From: Pseudomonas monteilii NBRC 103158 = DSM 14164
GTDB taxonomy: Bacteria; Pseudomonadota; Gammaproteobacteria; Pseudomonadales; Pseudomonadaceae
Assembly: GCF_000730605.1 (NCBI RefSeq)
Contig: NZ_BBIS01000030.1
Coordinates: forward strand, 102,735-166,734
DNA: 64,000 nucleotides
Reading direction: 5' to 3'
Shown here: positions 1-7,496 of the stretch, piece by piece
How positions within the stretch are numbered: position 1 is the stretch's first letter
How the letters are laid out: each line of letters starts with the position of its first letter
Translations under genes and position numbers: made by a program
The notes under the pieces: generated by a model
What the model was told of the DNA's origin: nothing
Databases searched by the model: none
The model's input: only the letters and a program-made list of their open reading frames with translations

Positions 1-215
1 ACCACACGATCGGTGCCGCTGGCAGCGTTTTCTACCAGATAGGCGGCAATGCCCTGACTGATCTGCGCGAGCTGGGCATAGCTGCAGGTGGTGTGCTGGG
101 CATGAATGGCGATGGCATCCGGGCAGTGACCGGCCTGTTCGAGGAAGGCGTGGTGAATGGGCTGCTCGGCACGGTACTCCAGGCACAGCGTCGGGTTCGG
201 GCGCAGGTCCGGCAT
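1..215 (-). CDS. NRPS-type / AMP-binding adenylation protein, N-terminal fragment
   Basis: Reverse-strand reading frame beginning at an ATG whose complement lies at 213-215 and running off the left edge of the window, so only about 71 residues are visible. The segment contains EQPIHHAFLEQAGHCPDAIA followed by the SYAQLAQ stretch, which is the usual opening of amino-acid adenylation domains of nonribosomal peptide synthetases and related acyl-activating enzymes. No carrier or condensation domain can be seen because the gene is cut. A GGAG lies about 12 nt upstream of the ATG. The adenylation family is well supported; the product is unknown. A standalone AMP-dependent ligase is the alternative. 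Confidence 0.75.
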   Translation of the reverse strand, partial: MPDLRPNPTLCLEYRAEQPIHHAFLEQAGHCPDAIAIHAQHTTCSYAQLAQISQGIAAYLVENAASGTDRV

Positions 216-327
216 GATGGGTAAGGGCTCCGCATGAACGTTGGGGCTGGCTGGTAGCACAACGCTAGTGCACGGTGGCCGGTGGCGCCAATCCGAGTGG
301 CTGCTGCGCGATAGCCGGGTGCGCACC

Positions 328-371
328 CTGTGAGAGAGGATTTACCTGCGAACACTCGCAAAGACGGTGCC
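328..371. repeat. Decayed REP-like element
   Basis: The stretch TGTGAGAGAGGATTTACCTG and the following CGAACACTCGCAAAGACGGT align by eye with the intact REP-type element at 57564-57606 but with several substitutions that break the stem. It is probably a degenerate copy of the P. putida REP family. It lies in a 535-bp region (216-750) that otherwise holds only a doubtful interrupted reading frame. Confidence 0.45.
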
Positions 372-444
372 ACGCACCACGCTGTATTTTTGACCGCCCA
401 AAGGATCAATCTCAGATGTTTCCTACAAGGAATTAGGACGCCCC

Positions 445-708
445 ATGAACCTTCGGCAAGCGATTCCTCGTTAGTGTTCAGGGACCATCACGGTCCCTTT
501 CAAGGCCTACTGGGCTATCGCCCGGCTCTTCATGCAGCAAGGCCCTGAAGCCCTACCCACATTCGTGCACCCACCCCGCGACTGGAACGACGACGATGGC
601 CTGAGCCACATGCATTGCCTGGCACCAAAGGTTGAATGGCCAGCGGACATAGACCGCGAATCCCGTACTGCACCCTCTGAAGAAGCTGCAGTGGATGGCA
701 CCGGCTAG
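445..708 (+). pseudogene. Possible interrupted small gene of unknown function
   Basis: An ATG at 445 with AAGGAATTAGGA upstream opens MNLRQAIPR and hits TAG at 472-474. The same frame is then open for 77 further codons, ending in TAG at 706-708, with composition that looks coding (for example FKAYWAIARLFMQQGPEAL and PTFVHPPRDWNDDDGLSHMH). An in-frame ATG at 532 could start a 58-residue product. I do not recognise the protein. It could be a small gene broken by a nonsense mutation, the tail of a lost gene, or a chance open frame. Nothing else in 216-750 looks coding. Confidence 0.3.
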
Positions 709-750
709 AACCGCTCTCACAGGGGCTCTGCAAAAATTGCTACGGTGGAT

Positions 751-2427
751 TCACCCCCTCTTCAGCCTGTAGGCCAGGGCAGGGCGGGTCATGCCGAGCA
801 GGCGGGCGGCTTCGGAAACGTTCTGCCCACAGCGCTGCATGGCCTCCTGCATCAGCACCGCCTCGACGGCGTCCAGGCCTGTACCGCTGTCGAGAATCTG
901 CGCCACCCAGCCGGGCGTAGCCTGGTCACCGTCTGCCACCAGCCGGCCATCGCTGCCCAGTCCGATACTGTCGAAAGCCGGAGGGGCATGCGGGAACAGC
1001 GCGTCCAGGCCGATGCTCTGATTCTCGTCGGTGATGATCACCCCGCGCTCCATGAGGTTTTCCAGTTCGCGGATGTTGCCCGGCCAGTCGTATTGCAGGC
1101 ACACCTGCATCGCCCGGTCGCTGAGCCCACGGGTTTTCTTGCCGTAGCTGTGGTGCAGGCGGCCGAGGAAGTGCTCGATCAGCAGCGGGATGTCTTCGCG
1201 GCGTTCGCGCAGTGCCGGAATGTGCACCGGGAACACGTTCAGGCGGTAGAACAGGTCGGCCCGAAAGCGCCCATCCTTCACGGCCTGTTCGAGGTTTTCG
1301 TGGGTGGCGGCGATCACCCGTACATCCACCGACCGCGTGCGGCTGTCACCCACGCGCTCTAGTTCGCCTTCCTGCAGCACACGCAACAGGCTGGCCTGGG
1401 CGCGTGGGGTCAGCTCGACGATTTCGTCCAGGAACAGCGTGCCGCCGTTGGCCCGTTCGAAGCGGCCCATGCGTGCCTGCTGGGCGCCGGTGTAGGCGCC
1501 TTTCTCCACGCCGAACAGCTCGGCTTCGATCAGGTCCGGCGGTATGGTCGCGCAGTTCAGCGCCACGAACGCGGCGCCAGCGCGCTCGCTGCGCAGGTGC
1601 AGGCTGCGGGCGATCACTTCCTTGCCAACCCCGGTTTCGCCCAGCAACAGCACCGAGGCCTTGCCAGGGGCGACTTTGTCGGTGAGTGCGCAGCAGCGCC
1701 GGTACACCGCCGACTGGCCGATGCCATAGAACTGCCCCGACTCGTACTGCAGGCGCTGGCGCAGGTTGGCCACCTGCACCTGCAGCGACTGCAGCTCGTC
1801 GATCACCGGGTCGCTCTGGAAGTAGCGCAGGAAGGTGTCGGCATCCTCCCATTGCTCCACTGGCTTGCCGATGATGCGGCATTCGCTGCCACCGCAGCCA
1901 CGGCAACTGACCTCCTTGTACAGCACCTGGCGGCCGAGGAAGAACGAGCTGTAGCTGATGGCGTAACCGAGCAGCATCCAGCACACCGGTTGCTCGGAAT
2001 GGATGGCTTCGGACTGGCAGTTTTCCACCTCGAAGGAGTCCTGCCATTCGATGTCGGCGTAGAAATGGCCGTTGTCCAGGTCGATTTCCAGCTGCAGCGG
2101 GCGCACCTTGACCATGCCCTTGAGCGAATGCAGTTGCGGGCCGATGAAGAACATGTCCACCGGGTTGCCATTGGGCCGCAGCTTGCGCGCCAGCTCGGCG
2201 TCCTTCAGCCCCGACTGGTAACCCAGGCGCAGGAAGAAGCCCTTGGCCCGCTCCACGCCAAGCATTTCGATCAGCTCGCGGCGCATGCTGGCCATGGTTG
2301 CGGCCTGCACCAGCAGCATGCGCTGCTCGTCCAGCCAGATCTTGCCTTCGGTGCCTTCGAACCGTACCCGTTCGGTCAGGTCCTTCAGCGCCGGCGCAGG
2401 TTCCGGTGCCCTGTACTGGGTAATCAT
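751..2427 (-). CDS. dmpR: DmpR/XylR-family sigma54-dependent phenol-responsive activator
   Basis: A 558-residue NtrC-family regulator of the DmpR/PhhR/PhlR type. The N-terminal XylR_N plus V4R sensory region occupies about residues 15-210 and ends with the cysteine-containing CRGCGGSEC segment. A linker follows, then the AAA+ sigma54-activation domain, with Walker A GETGVGK at 263-269, the sigma54-contact loop GAYTGA at 310-315 (Tyr instead of the usual Phe) and Walker B GGTLFLDE. The C terminus has a Fis-type helix-turn-helix (NVSEAARLLGMTRPALAYRL). It is transcribed divergently from the phenol hydroxylase operon, as in known dmp/phh/phl loci. By family knowledge it binds phenols directly and activates the sigma54 promoter at 2751. 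Confidence 0.96.
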   Translation of the reverse strand: MITQYRAPEPAPALKDLTERVRFEGTEGKIWLDEQRMLLVQAATMASMRRELIEMLGVERAKGFFLRLGYQSGLKDAELARKLRPNGNPVDMFFIGPQLHSLKGMVKVRPLQLEIDLDNGHFYADIEWQDSFEVENCQSEAIHSEQPVCWMLLGYAISYSSFFLGRQVLYKEVSCRGCGGSECRIIGKPVEQWEDADTFLRYFQSDPVIDELQSLQVQVANLRQRLQYESGQFYGIGQSAVYRRCCALTDKVAPGKASVLLLGETGVGKEVIARSLHLRSERAGAAFVALNCATIPPDLIEAELFGVEKGAYTGAQQARMGRFERANGGTLFLDEIVELTPRAQASLLRVLQEGELERVGDSRTRSVDVRVIAATHENLEQAVKDGRFRADLFYRLNVFPVHIPALRERREDIPLLIEHFLGRLHHSYGKKTRGLSDRAMQVCLQYDWPGNIRELENLMERGVIITDENQSIGLDALFPHAPPAFDSIGLGSDGRLVADGDQATPGWVAQILDSGTGLDAVEAVLMQEAMQRCGQNVSEAARLLGMTRPALAYRLKRG

Positions 2428-2593
2428 TCGCTTGCGCCCCTTGTTTGTAGTTGTATGGGGAATTGGCGTGCACCCGCTCAGGCAAGGCGGGTTTGCTGGT
2501 CACGCCGGGACGACCGCAGTCTGCAGGCAAGGCCCGGGTCGTTCTCTTTTCTAAACCGCCTGAAAGCGGCGCAAAAGTCAATCGCCGGTGACG

Positions 2594-2640
2594 TTTGCCA
2601 TTTGCTCAAACGGCGCTGGCGCATTTGAGCAAATGATCAA
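2594..2640 (+). promoter_or_regulatory. Upstream activator sites for the DmpR-type regulator
   Basis: Two adjacent inverted-repeat-like sites: TTTGCCATTTGCTCAA at 2594-2609 and TTGAGCAAATGATCAA at 2625-2640. The second has the TTGA-N8-TCAA form of DmpR/XylR sites. TTTGCTCAAA (2601-2610) and TTTGAGCAAA (2624-2633) are also exact inverted repeats of each other. They lie about 110-160 bp upstream of the -24/-12 promoter, the usual distance for a looping enhancer. Confidence 0.8.
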
Positions 2641-2708
2641 ACGGGCAGACTGCAGCGTGCGCATAGCGCTGCCTCAGGGTAACGCGTAAAAAAATTAAAA
2701 GCCTTTAA

Positions 2709-2721
2709 AAACAATTAGTTG
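2709..2721 (+). promoter_or_regulatory. Candidate IHF site
   Basis: AAACAATTAGTTG matches the IHF consensus WATCAANNNNTTR with one mismatch. It sits in an A/T-rich tract (2690-2740) between the activator sites and the sigma54 promoter, where IHF bends DNA in related phenol and toluene promoters. Assignment is from position and motif only. Confidence 0.5.
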
Positions 2722-2750
2722 TGTTGAATTTTTGGCGATTTCAAAGCGCC

Positions 2751-2766
2751 TGGCACAGCCGTTGCT
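2751..2766 (+). promoter_or_regulatory. Sigma54 (-24/-12) promoter of the phenol hydroxylase operon
   Basis: TGGCACAGCCGTTGCT matches the TGGCAC-N5-TTGCW consensus, with exactly 10 nt between the GG and GC dinucleotides. Transcription should start near 2777, about 25 bp before the dmpK ATG at 2802. This rules out an in-frame upstream start at 2721 for dmpK. Confidence 0.92.
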
Positions 2767-2801
2767 CTAGCCCCTGGCACGTCCAACCAGAGCACCAGCG
2801 C

Positions 2802-3059
2802 ATGACTCAAGCCACCACCACCTTCGAGCAAATGCCGCGCTACGTCCGTGTACGTAGCGAGCCGGACGCCGCCTTCGTCGAGTTCGACTTTGCCATCGGT
2901 TACCCGGACCTGTTCGTCGAACTGGTCCTGCCGCGCACGGCCTTCGCCAGCTTCTGCGCCAGCAACCGGGTGCGCCACATGGACGCTGCGATGGCTGCTG
3001 CCGTCGATGCCGACATGCGCAAGTGGCGCTATGGCGAAAGCCGCGACGCGGACGAGTAG
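2802..3059 (+). CDS. dmpK: Phenol hydroxylase assembly subunit DmpK (P0)
   Basis: An 85-residue protein beginning MTQATTTFEQMPRYVRV. It matches the small first subunit of multicomponent phenol hydroxylases, which is not needed for catalysis in vitro but helps activate the oxygenase by promoting iron incorporation. The open frame extends upstream to 2721, but that region contains the sigma54 promoter, so the ATG at 2802 is chosen. First gene of the dmpKLMNOP order. Confidence 0.93.
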   Translation: MTQATTTFEQMPRYVRVRSEPDAAFVEFDFAIGYPDLFVELVLPRTAFASFCASNRVRHMDAAMAAAVDADMRKWRYGESRDADE

Positions 3060-3114
3060 CGCGCCGCCTGCTGGCGCATTGCATTCCCACAACAACAAGT
3101 ACAGGACGCCTTGC

Positions 3115-4110
3115 ATGAGTATCGAGATCAAGACGGCCACGGTCGAGCCGATCCGCCAGACCTTCAGCCACATCCGCCGCCGTTTCGGTGACAAGCCGGC
3201 CAGCCGCTACCAGGAAGCCAGCTTCGACATCGAGGCCGCCACCAACTTCCACTACCGCCCGCTGTGGCAGCCCGACAAGCTGCTCAACGACCCCAGCCGT
3301 ACCGCCGTGCAGATGGCTGACTGGTACGCCGTCAGCGACCCGCGCCAGTACTACTACGGCGCCTACGTGCAAGCCCGGGCACGCATGCAGGAAAACGCCG
3401 AGCACAGCTTCGCCTTCTGCGAAAAGCGCGAGCTGCTGGCCAGCCTGCCGGCCGAAACCCGTGCTTTGGTCGCGCGCCTGCTGCTGCCGCTGCGCCATGC
3501 CGAGCTGGGCGCCAACATGAACAACAGCGGCATTGCCGCCGACGCGTTCGGCACCAGCGTCACCCAGATGCACATGTTCCACGCCATGGACCGCCTGGCC
3601 ATTGCCCAGTACCTGTCGCGCATCGGCCTGCTGCTGGAGGACGACGGCCTGGCGTTGTTGGCCGAGGCCAAGCAGCGCTGGCTGGACGAGCCGGCCTGGC
3701 AAGGGCTGCGCCGCTATGTGGAGGACAGCCTGGTGGTGCGTGACTGGTTCGAGCTGAGCCTGGCGCAGAACCTGGTCAGCGACGGCCTGCTGTATCCGCT
3801 GTTGTTCGAACACTTCGATGCGCAGCTGGTGGCCATCGGGGCAGGGCAGCTGGGCATGCTCACCGAGTTCATGCGCCTGTGGTTTGCCGAAAGCCAGCGC
3901 TGGGTCGATGCGCTGGTCAAGACGGCCGCAGCCGAGAGCCCATACAACCGTGAGTTGATCGAAGGCTGGGTGTGTGAGTGGCGCAGCCGTGCCGTGCAAG
4001 CGCTGCTGCCGCTGGCCGAGGCCGGCCCAGGCCGTGACGCGCTGGATGCTTGTGACAGCGCCTTTGGCGCACGCCTGAAAAAACTTGGCCTCAGTGGAGA
4101 CGCCGCATGA
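3115..4110 (+). CDS. dmpL: Phenol hydroxylase oxygenase beta subunit DmpL (P1)
   Basis: A 331-residue protein of the ferritin-like diiron monooxygenase beta-subunit family (toluene/phenol/methane monooxygenase type). Visible family sequence includes ASRYQEASFDIEAATNFHYR near residue 30 and MNNSGIAADAFGTSVTQMHM mid-protein. It pairs with DmpN in the hydroxylase core; the beta subunit lacks the iron ligands. Its last codons overlap the dmpM start (ATGA), implying translational coupling. The leader contains the AANAANAA-type motif AACAACAA at 3091-3098. Confidence 0.95.
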   Translation: MSIEIKTATVEPIRQTFSHIRRRFGDKPASRYQEASFDIEAATNFHYRPLWQPDKLLNDPSRTAVQMADWYAVSDPRQYYYGAYVQARARMQENAEHSFAFCEKRELLASLPAETRALVARLLLPLRHAELGANMNNSGIAADAFGTSVTQMHMFHAMDRLAIAQYLSRIGLLLEDDGLALLAEAKQRWLDEPAWQGLRRYVEDSLVVRDWFELSLAQNLVSDGLLYPLLFEHFDAQLVAIGAGQLGMLTEFMRLWFAESQRWVDALVKTAAAESPYNRELIEGWVCEWRSRAVQALLPLAEAGPGRDALDACDSAFGARLKKLGLSGDAA

Positions 4111-4376
4111 CTTCCCTCGTGTACATCGCCTTCCAGGACAACGACAGCGCCCGCTACATCGTCGAGGCCATCACCCAAGACAACCCGCATGCCCAGGTGC
4201 AGCACCAGCCGGCGATGATCCGCGTGCAGGCCGAAGGGCGCCTGGAAATCCACCGCGCCACGGTGGAAGAAATGATCGGCCGTGAATGGGACGTGCAGGA
4301 AATGCTGATCGACGTGATCACCCTCGGCGGCAACGTCGAGGAAGACGAAGACTGCTTCGCCCTGCACTGGAACTGA
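4107..4376 (+). CDS. dmpM: Phenol hydroxylase regulatory/coupling protein DmpM (P2)
   Basis: An 89-residue MmoB/DmpM-family effector protein (MTSLVYIAFQDNDSARYIVE). It has no cofactor and binds the hydroxylase to gate substrate and couple electron transfer. Size and place between the beta and alpha oxygenase subunits are as expected. The start overlaps the dmpL stop by 4 nt. Confidence 0.95.
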   Translation: MTSLVYIAFQDNDSARYIVEAITQDNPHAQVQHQPAMIRVQAEGRLEIHRATVEEMIGREWDVQEMLIDVITLGGNVEEDEDCFALHWN

Positions 4377-4408
4377 TCCGCACAACGACAAGAACAAGGG
4401 AGACCACC

Positions 4409-5923
4409 ATGGCCGCCAAGCGCCTCAACCAGAAAGACAAGTACCGCTGCCTGACCCGCGACCTGGGCTGGGAGCCAAGCTACCAGAGCAAGGACGCCAT
4501 CTACCCCTACGAGCGGTTCGAGGGCATCAAGATCACCGACTGGGACAAGTGGGAAGACCCGTTCCGCCTGACCATGGACGCCTACTGGAAGTACCAGGCC
4601 GAAAAAGAGAAGAAGCTGTACGCCATCTTCGATGCCTTCGCCCAGAACAACGGCCACCAGAACATCTCTGACGCCCGCTACGTGAACGCCCTGAAACTGT
4701 TCCTGAGCGGCGTCACCCCGCTGGAGTACCAGGCCTACCAGGGCTTCGCCCGTGTCGGCCGGCACTTTGGTGGCGCCGGCGCACGGGTGGCCTGCCAGAT
4801 GCAGGCCATCGACGAGTTGCGCCACGTGCAGACCCAGGTGCACGCCATGAGCCACTACAACAAGCACTTCAACGGCCTGCATGACTTCGCCCACATGCAC
4901 GATCGGGTGTGGTTCCTGTCGGTGCCCAAGTCGTTCTTCGAAGATGCGCGCACAGCCGGCCCGTTCGAGTTCCTCACCGCCATTTCGTTCTCGTTCGAGT
5001 ACGTGCTGACCAACCTGTTGTTCGTGCCGTTCATGTCGGGTGCCGCGTTCAACGGTGACATGGCCACGGTCACCTTCGGCTTCTCGGCGCAGTCCGACGA
5101 AGCCCGGCACATGACCCTGGGCCTGGAGGTGATCAAGTTCCTGCTGGAGCAACACGAGGACAACGTGCCCATCGTGCAGCGCTGGATCGACAAGTGGTTC
5201 TGGCGCGGTTACCGGCTGCTGACCCTGGTCGGGATGATGATGGACTACATGCTGCCCAACAAGGTGATGTCCTGGGCCGAAGCCTGGGAGGTGTACTTCG
5301 AACAGGCCGGTGGCGCGTTGTTCAAGGACCTGGAACGCTATGGCATCCGCCCGCCGAAGTACGTCGAGCAGACCACCATCGGCAAGGAACACATCAGCCA
5401 CCAGGCCTGGTCGATTTTCTACCAGTACAGCCAGGCCACCAACTTCCACACCTGGATCCCCACCGACGAGGAGCTGGACTGGCTGTCGGCCAAGTACCCG
5501 GACACCTTCGACCGCTACTACCGGCCGCGCTACGAGCATTGGCGCGAGCTGCAGGCGCGCGGCGAGCGCTTCTACAACCCGACGCTGCCGATGCTGTGCC
5601 AGATCTGCCAGATCCCGCTGGCCTTCACCGAGCCGGATGCGCCCACGCAACTGAGCCACCGCAGCCTGGTGCATGAGGGCGAGCGCTACCACTTCTGCTC
5701 CGATGGCTGCTGCGACATCTTTGCCTTCGAGCCGGAAAAGTACGTGCAGGCCTGGCTGCCGGTGCATCAGATCCTGCAGGGCAACTGCGGTGGCGGCGAT
5801 GTCGAGGCGGTGGTGCGCGACTACTACAACATCGACCCCGGGCAGGACAACTTCGAGTACCAGGGTTCGCCCGAGCACCAGCGCTGGGATGCCTTGCAAG
5901 GCACCGGGCGCAAGGCCGGCTGA
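4409..5923 (+). CDS. dmpN: Phenol hydroxylase oxygenase alpha subunit DmpN (P3), diiron catalytic
   Basis: A 504-residue catalytic subunit that hydroxylates phenol to catechol at a diiron centre. The paired carboxylate/histidine motifs are visible as AIDELRHVQ and QSDEARHMT. The C-terminal region has the cysteine-rich CQICQIP and CSDGCCDIF segments of the phenol/toluene hydroxylase alpha family. The ATG at 4409 is preceded by AAGGGAG; a longer frame upstream overlaps dmpM and is rejected. AAGAACAA (4390-4397), a Crc-type motif, lies just ahead of the ribosome site. Confidence 0.97.
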   Translation: MAAKRLNQKDKYRCLTRDLGWEPSYQSKDAIYPYERFEGIKITDWDKWEDPFRLTMDAYWKYQAEKEKKLYAIFDAFAQNNGHQNISDARYVNALKLFLSGVTPLEYQAYQGFARVGRHFGGAGARVACQMQAIDELRHVQTQVHAMSHYNKHFNGLHDFAHMHDRVWFLSVPKSFFEDARTAGPFEFLTAISFSFEYVLTNLLFVPFMSGAAFNGDMATVTFGFSAQSDEARHMTLGLEVIKFLLEQHEDNVPIVQRWIDKWFWRGYRLLTLVGMMMDYMLPNKVMSWAEAWEVYFEQAGGALFKDLERYGIRPPKYVEQTTIGKEHISHQAWSIFYQYSQATNFHTWIPTDEELDWLSAKYPDTFDRYYRPRYEHWRELQARGERFYNPTLPMLCQICQIPLAFTEPDAPTQLSHRSLVHEGERYHFCSDGCCDIFAFEPEKYVQAWLPVHQILQGNCGGGDVEAVVRDYYNIDPGQDNFEYQGSPEHQRWDALQGTGRKAG

Positions 5924-5987
5924 GCCACCGAACCACCAGGGCGCCGTTGACGCGCCCTGGCCTTACAAGAACAAGAGGAACAACGCC

Positions 5988-6347
5988 ATGCCCGTGACCG
6001 CCATTGGCACCTACACTGCCCAGCCCCTTGACCGCCAGGCCAACTTCCACGGCGCCCAGCTGGTGTACCTGTGCTGGGAAAACCACCTGCTGTTCTGCGC
6101 ACCGTTCACCCTGCCGGTGGACCCGGCGCTGCCCTTCGCCGCTTTCATCGAGCAGGTGGTCAAACCGGCCATTGCCCTGCACCCGGATGCCGCCCAGGTG
6201 GACTTCGCCACTGCGCGGTGGCGCCTGGATGAGCAGCCCTTCACGCCCGACCTGGCCCGTGGCCTGGCGGCCAACGGCATCACCCACAAAAGCCTGCTGC
6301 ACCTGCATACCCCCGGCCTTGAAGGCCTGGGCGGCAGCCACAACTGA
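5988..6347 (+). CDS. dmpO: Phenol hydroxylase subunit DmpO (P4)
   Basis: A 119-residue phenol hydroxylase P4 subunit (MPVTAIGTYTAQPLDRQANF), a small protein of the hydroxylase oligomer found between the alpha subunit and the reductase. The 64-nt gap from dmpN carries AAGAACAA at 5967-5974 and an AGAGGAA ribosome site. Confidence 0.93.
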   Translation: MPVTAIGTYTAQPLDRQANFHGAQLVYLCWENHLLFCAPFTLPVDPALPFAAFIEQVVKPAIALHPDAAQVDFATARWRLDEQPFTPDLARGLAANGITHKSLLHLHTPGLEGLGGSHN

Positions 6348-6358
6348 GGAGTGCCGCC

Positions 6359-7420
6359 ATGAGCTATCAAGTCACCATCGAACCCACTGGTGAACAGATT
6401 GAAGTAGAGGAGGGGCAGACCATTCTCGAAGCCGCCCTGCGCCAGGGCGTGTGGCTGCCGTTTGCCTGCGGCCACGGCACCTGCGCTACCTGCAAGTGCC
6501 AGGTACTGGAAGGCGAGGTCGACCTCGGTGCCGCTTCGTCCTTCGCCCTGATGGACATGGAACGCGACGAGGGCAAGGTGCTGGCCTGTTGCGCCATCCC
6601 GCAGAGCGACCTGGTCATCGAGGCCGACATCGACGTCGACCCGGACTTCGCCGGCCTGCCGGTGCAGGACTACCACGCCGTAGTCACTCGGCTGGTCGAA
6701 CTGTCACCGACCATTCGCGGCGTGCACCTGAAACTCGACCGGCCGATGGCCTTCCAGGCCGGGCAGTATGTGAACCTGCAACTGCCAGGCATTGAAGGCA
6801 GTCGCGCATTTTCCCTGGCCAACCCGCCCCAGCAGGCGGATGAGATGGAACTGCATGTGCGCCTGGTGGAAGGCGGCGTGGCCACGGGGTACATTCACCA
6901 GCAGCTCAAGGTGGGCGATGCGCTGGCGCTGTCCGGCCCATACGGGCAGTTTTTCGTGCGCAGCTCACAACCGGGCGACCTGATTTTCATCGCTGGCGGC
7001 TCGGGGCTTTCCAGCCCGCAGTCGATGATCCTCGACTTGCTGGCCCGTGGCGATACCCGCCGCATCACCCTGTTCCAGGGCGCTCGTACCCGTGCCGAGC
7101 TGTACAACCGCGAACTGTTCGAAGCGCTGGCTGCCCGCCATGCGAACTTCAGCTATGTGCCAGCCCTCAGCCAGGCTGCCGAAGACGCGCAGTGGCAAGG
7201 TGTGCGCGGTTATGTGCACGACGCGGCCAGGCAGCATTTCGATGGCCGCTTCAACGGCCACAAGGCTTACCTGTGCGGCCCACCACCCATGATCGATGCG
7301 GCCATCACTTGCCTGATGCAGGGCCGACTGTTCGAACGCGACATCTTCATGGAGCGCTTCTACAGCGCCGCAGACGGTGCCTCCGAAGGCCAGCGTTCGG
7401 CCCTGTTCAAACGCATCTGA
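6359..7420 (+). CDS. dmpP: Phenol hydroxylase reductase DmpP (P5), 2Fe-2S/FAD
   Basis: A 353-residue reductase that passes electrons from NAD(P)H to the oxygenase. An N-terminal plant-type ferredoxin domain (about 1-95) has CGHGTCATCKC and a later CC pair as 2Fe-2S ligands. It is followed by an FAD-binding domain (SRAFSLANPP) and an NAD-binding domain (GGSGLSSPQSM and CGPPPMIDA). It starts 12 nt after dmpO with GAGGAG upstream. Confidence 0.96.
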   Translation: MSYQVTIEPTGEQIEVEEGQTILEAALRQGVWLPFACGHGTCATCKCQVLEGEVDLGAASSFALMDMERDEGKVLACCAIPQSDLVIEADIDVDPDFAGLPVQDYHAVVTRLVELSPTIRGVHLKLDRPMAFQAGQYVNLQLPGIEGSRAFSLANPPQQADEMELHVRLVEGGVATGYIHQQLKVGDALALSGPYGQFFVRSSQPGDLIFIAGGSGLSSPQSMILDLLARGDTRRITLFQGARTRAELYNRELFEALAARHANFSYVPALSQAAEDAQWQGVRGYVHDAARQHFDGRFNGHKAYLCGPPPMIDAAITCLMQGRLFERDIFMERFYSAADGASEGQRSALFKRI

Positions 7421-7435
7421 ACCTTTTGGCGTCTG

Positions 7436-7455
7436 GCTCCCTGGCCACAGGGGGC
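7436..7455 (+). terminator. Hairpin between dmpP and the following outer-membrane gene
   Basis: GCTCCCTG and CAGGGGGC form an 8-bp stem with one G-T pair around a GCCA loop. There is no U tract, so it may attenuate or protect the transcript rather than terminate it. Confidence 0.35.
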
Positions 7456-7496
7456 TGGCGTGCACCCGACCGATAACAACAAGAAAGGTTGACCCG

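Noticed and set aside
2721..2801. Upstream start for dmpK giving a 112-residue protein
   Set aside because: The extra codons include the sigma54 promoter and precede the expected transcription start.
4154..5899. Long reverse-strand open frame (581 codons) opposite dmpM/dmpN
   Set aside because: It is the antisense shadow of high-GC coding sequence; the forward strand encodes the recognisable DmpN diiron subunit.
7377..7496. Upstream start for the outer-membrane protein giving 339 residues
   Set aside because: It would overlap dmpP and bury the signal peptide; ATG 7497 has a ribosome site and directly precedes the signal sequence.
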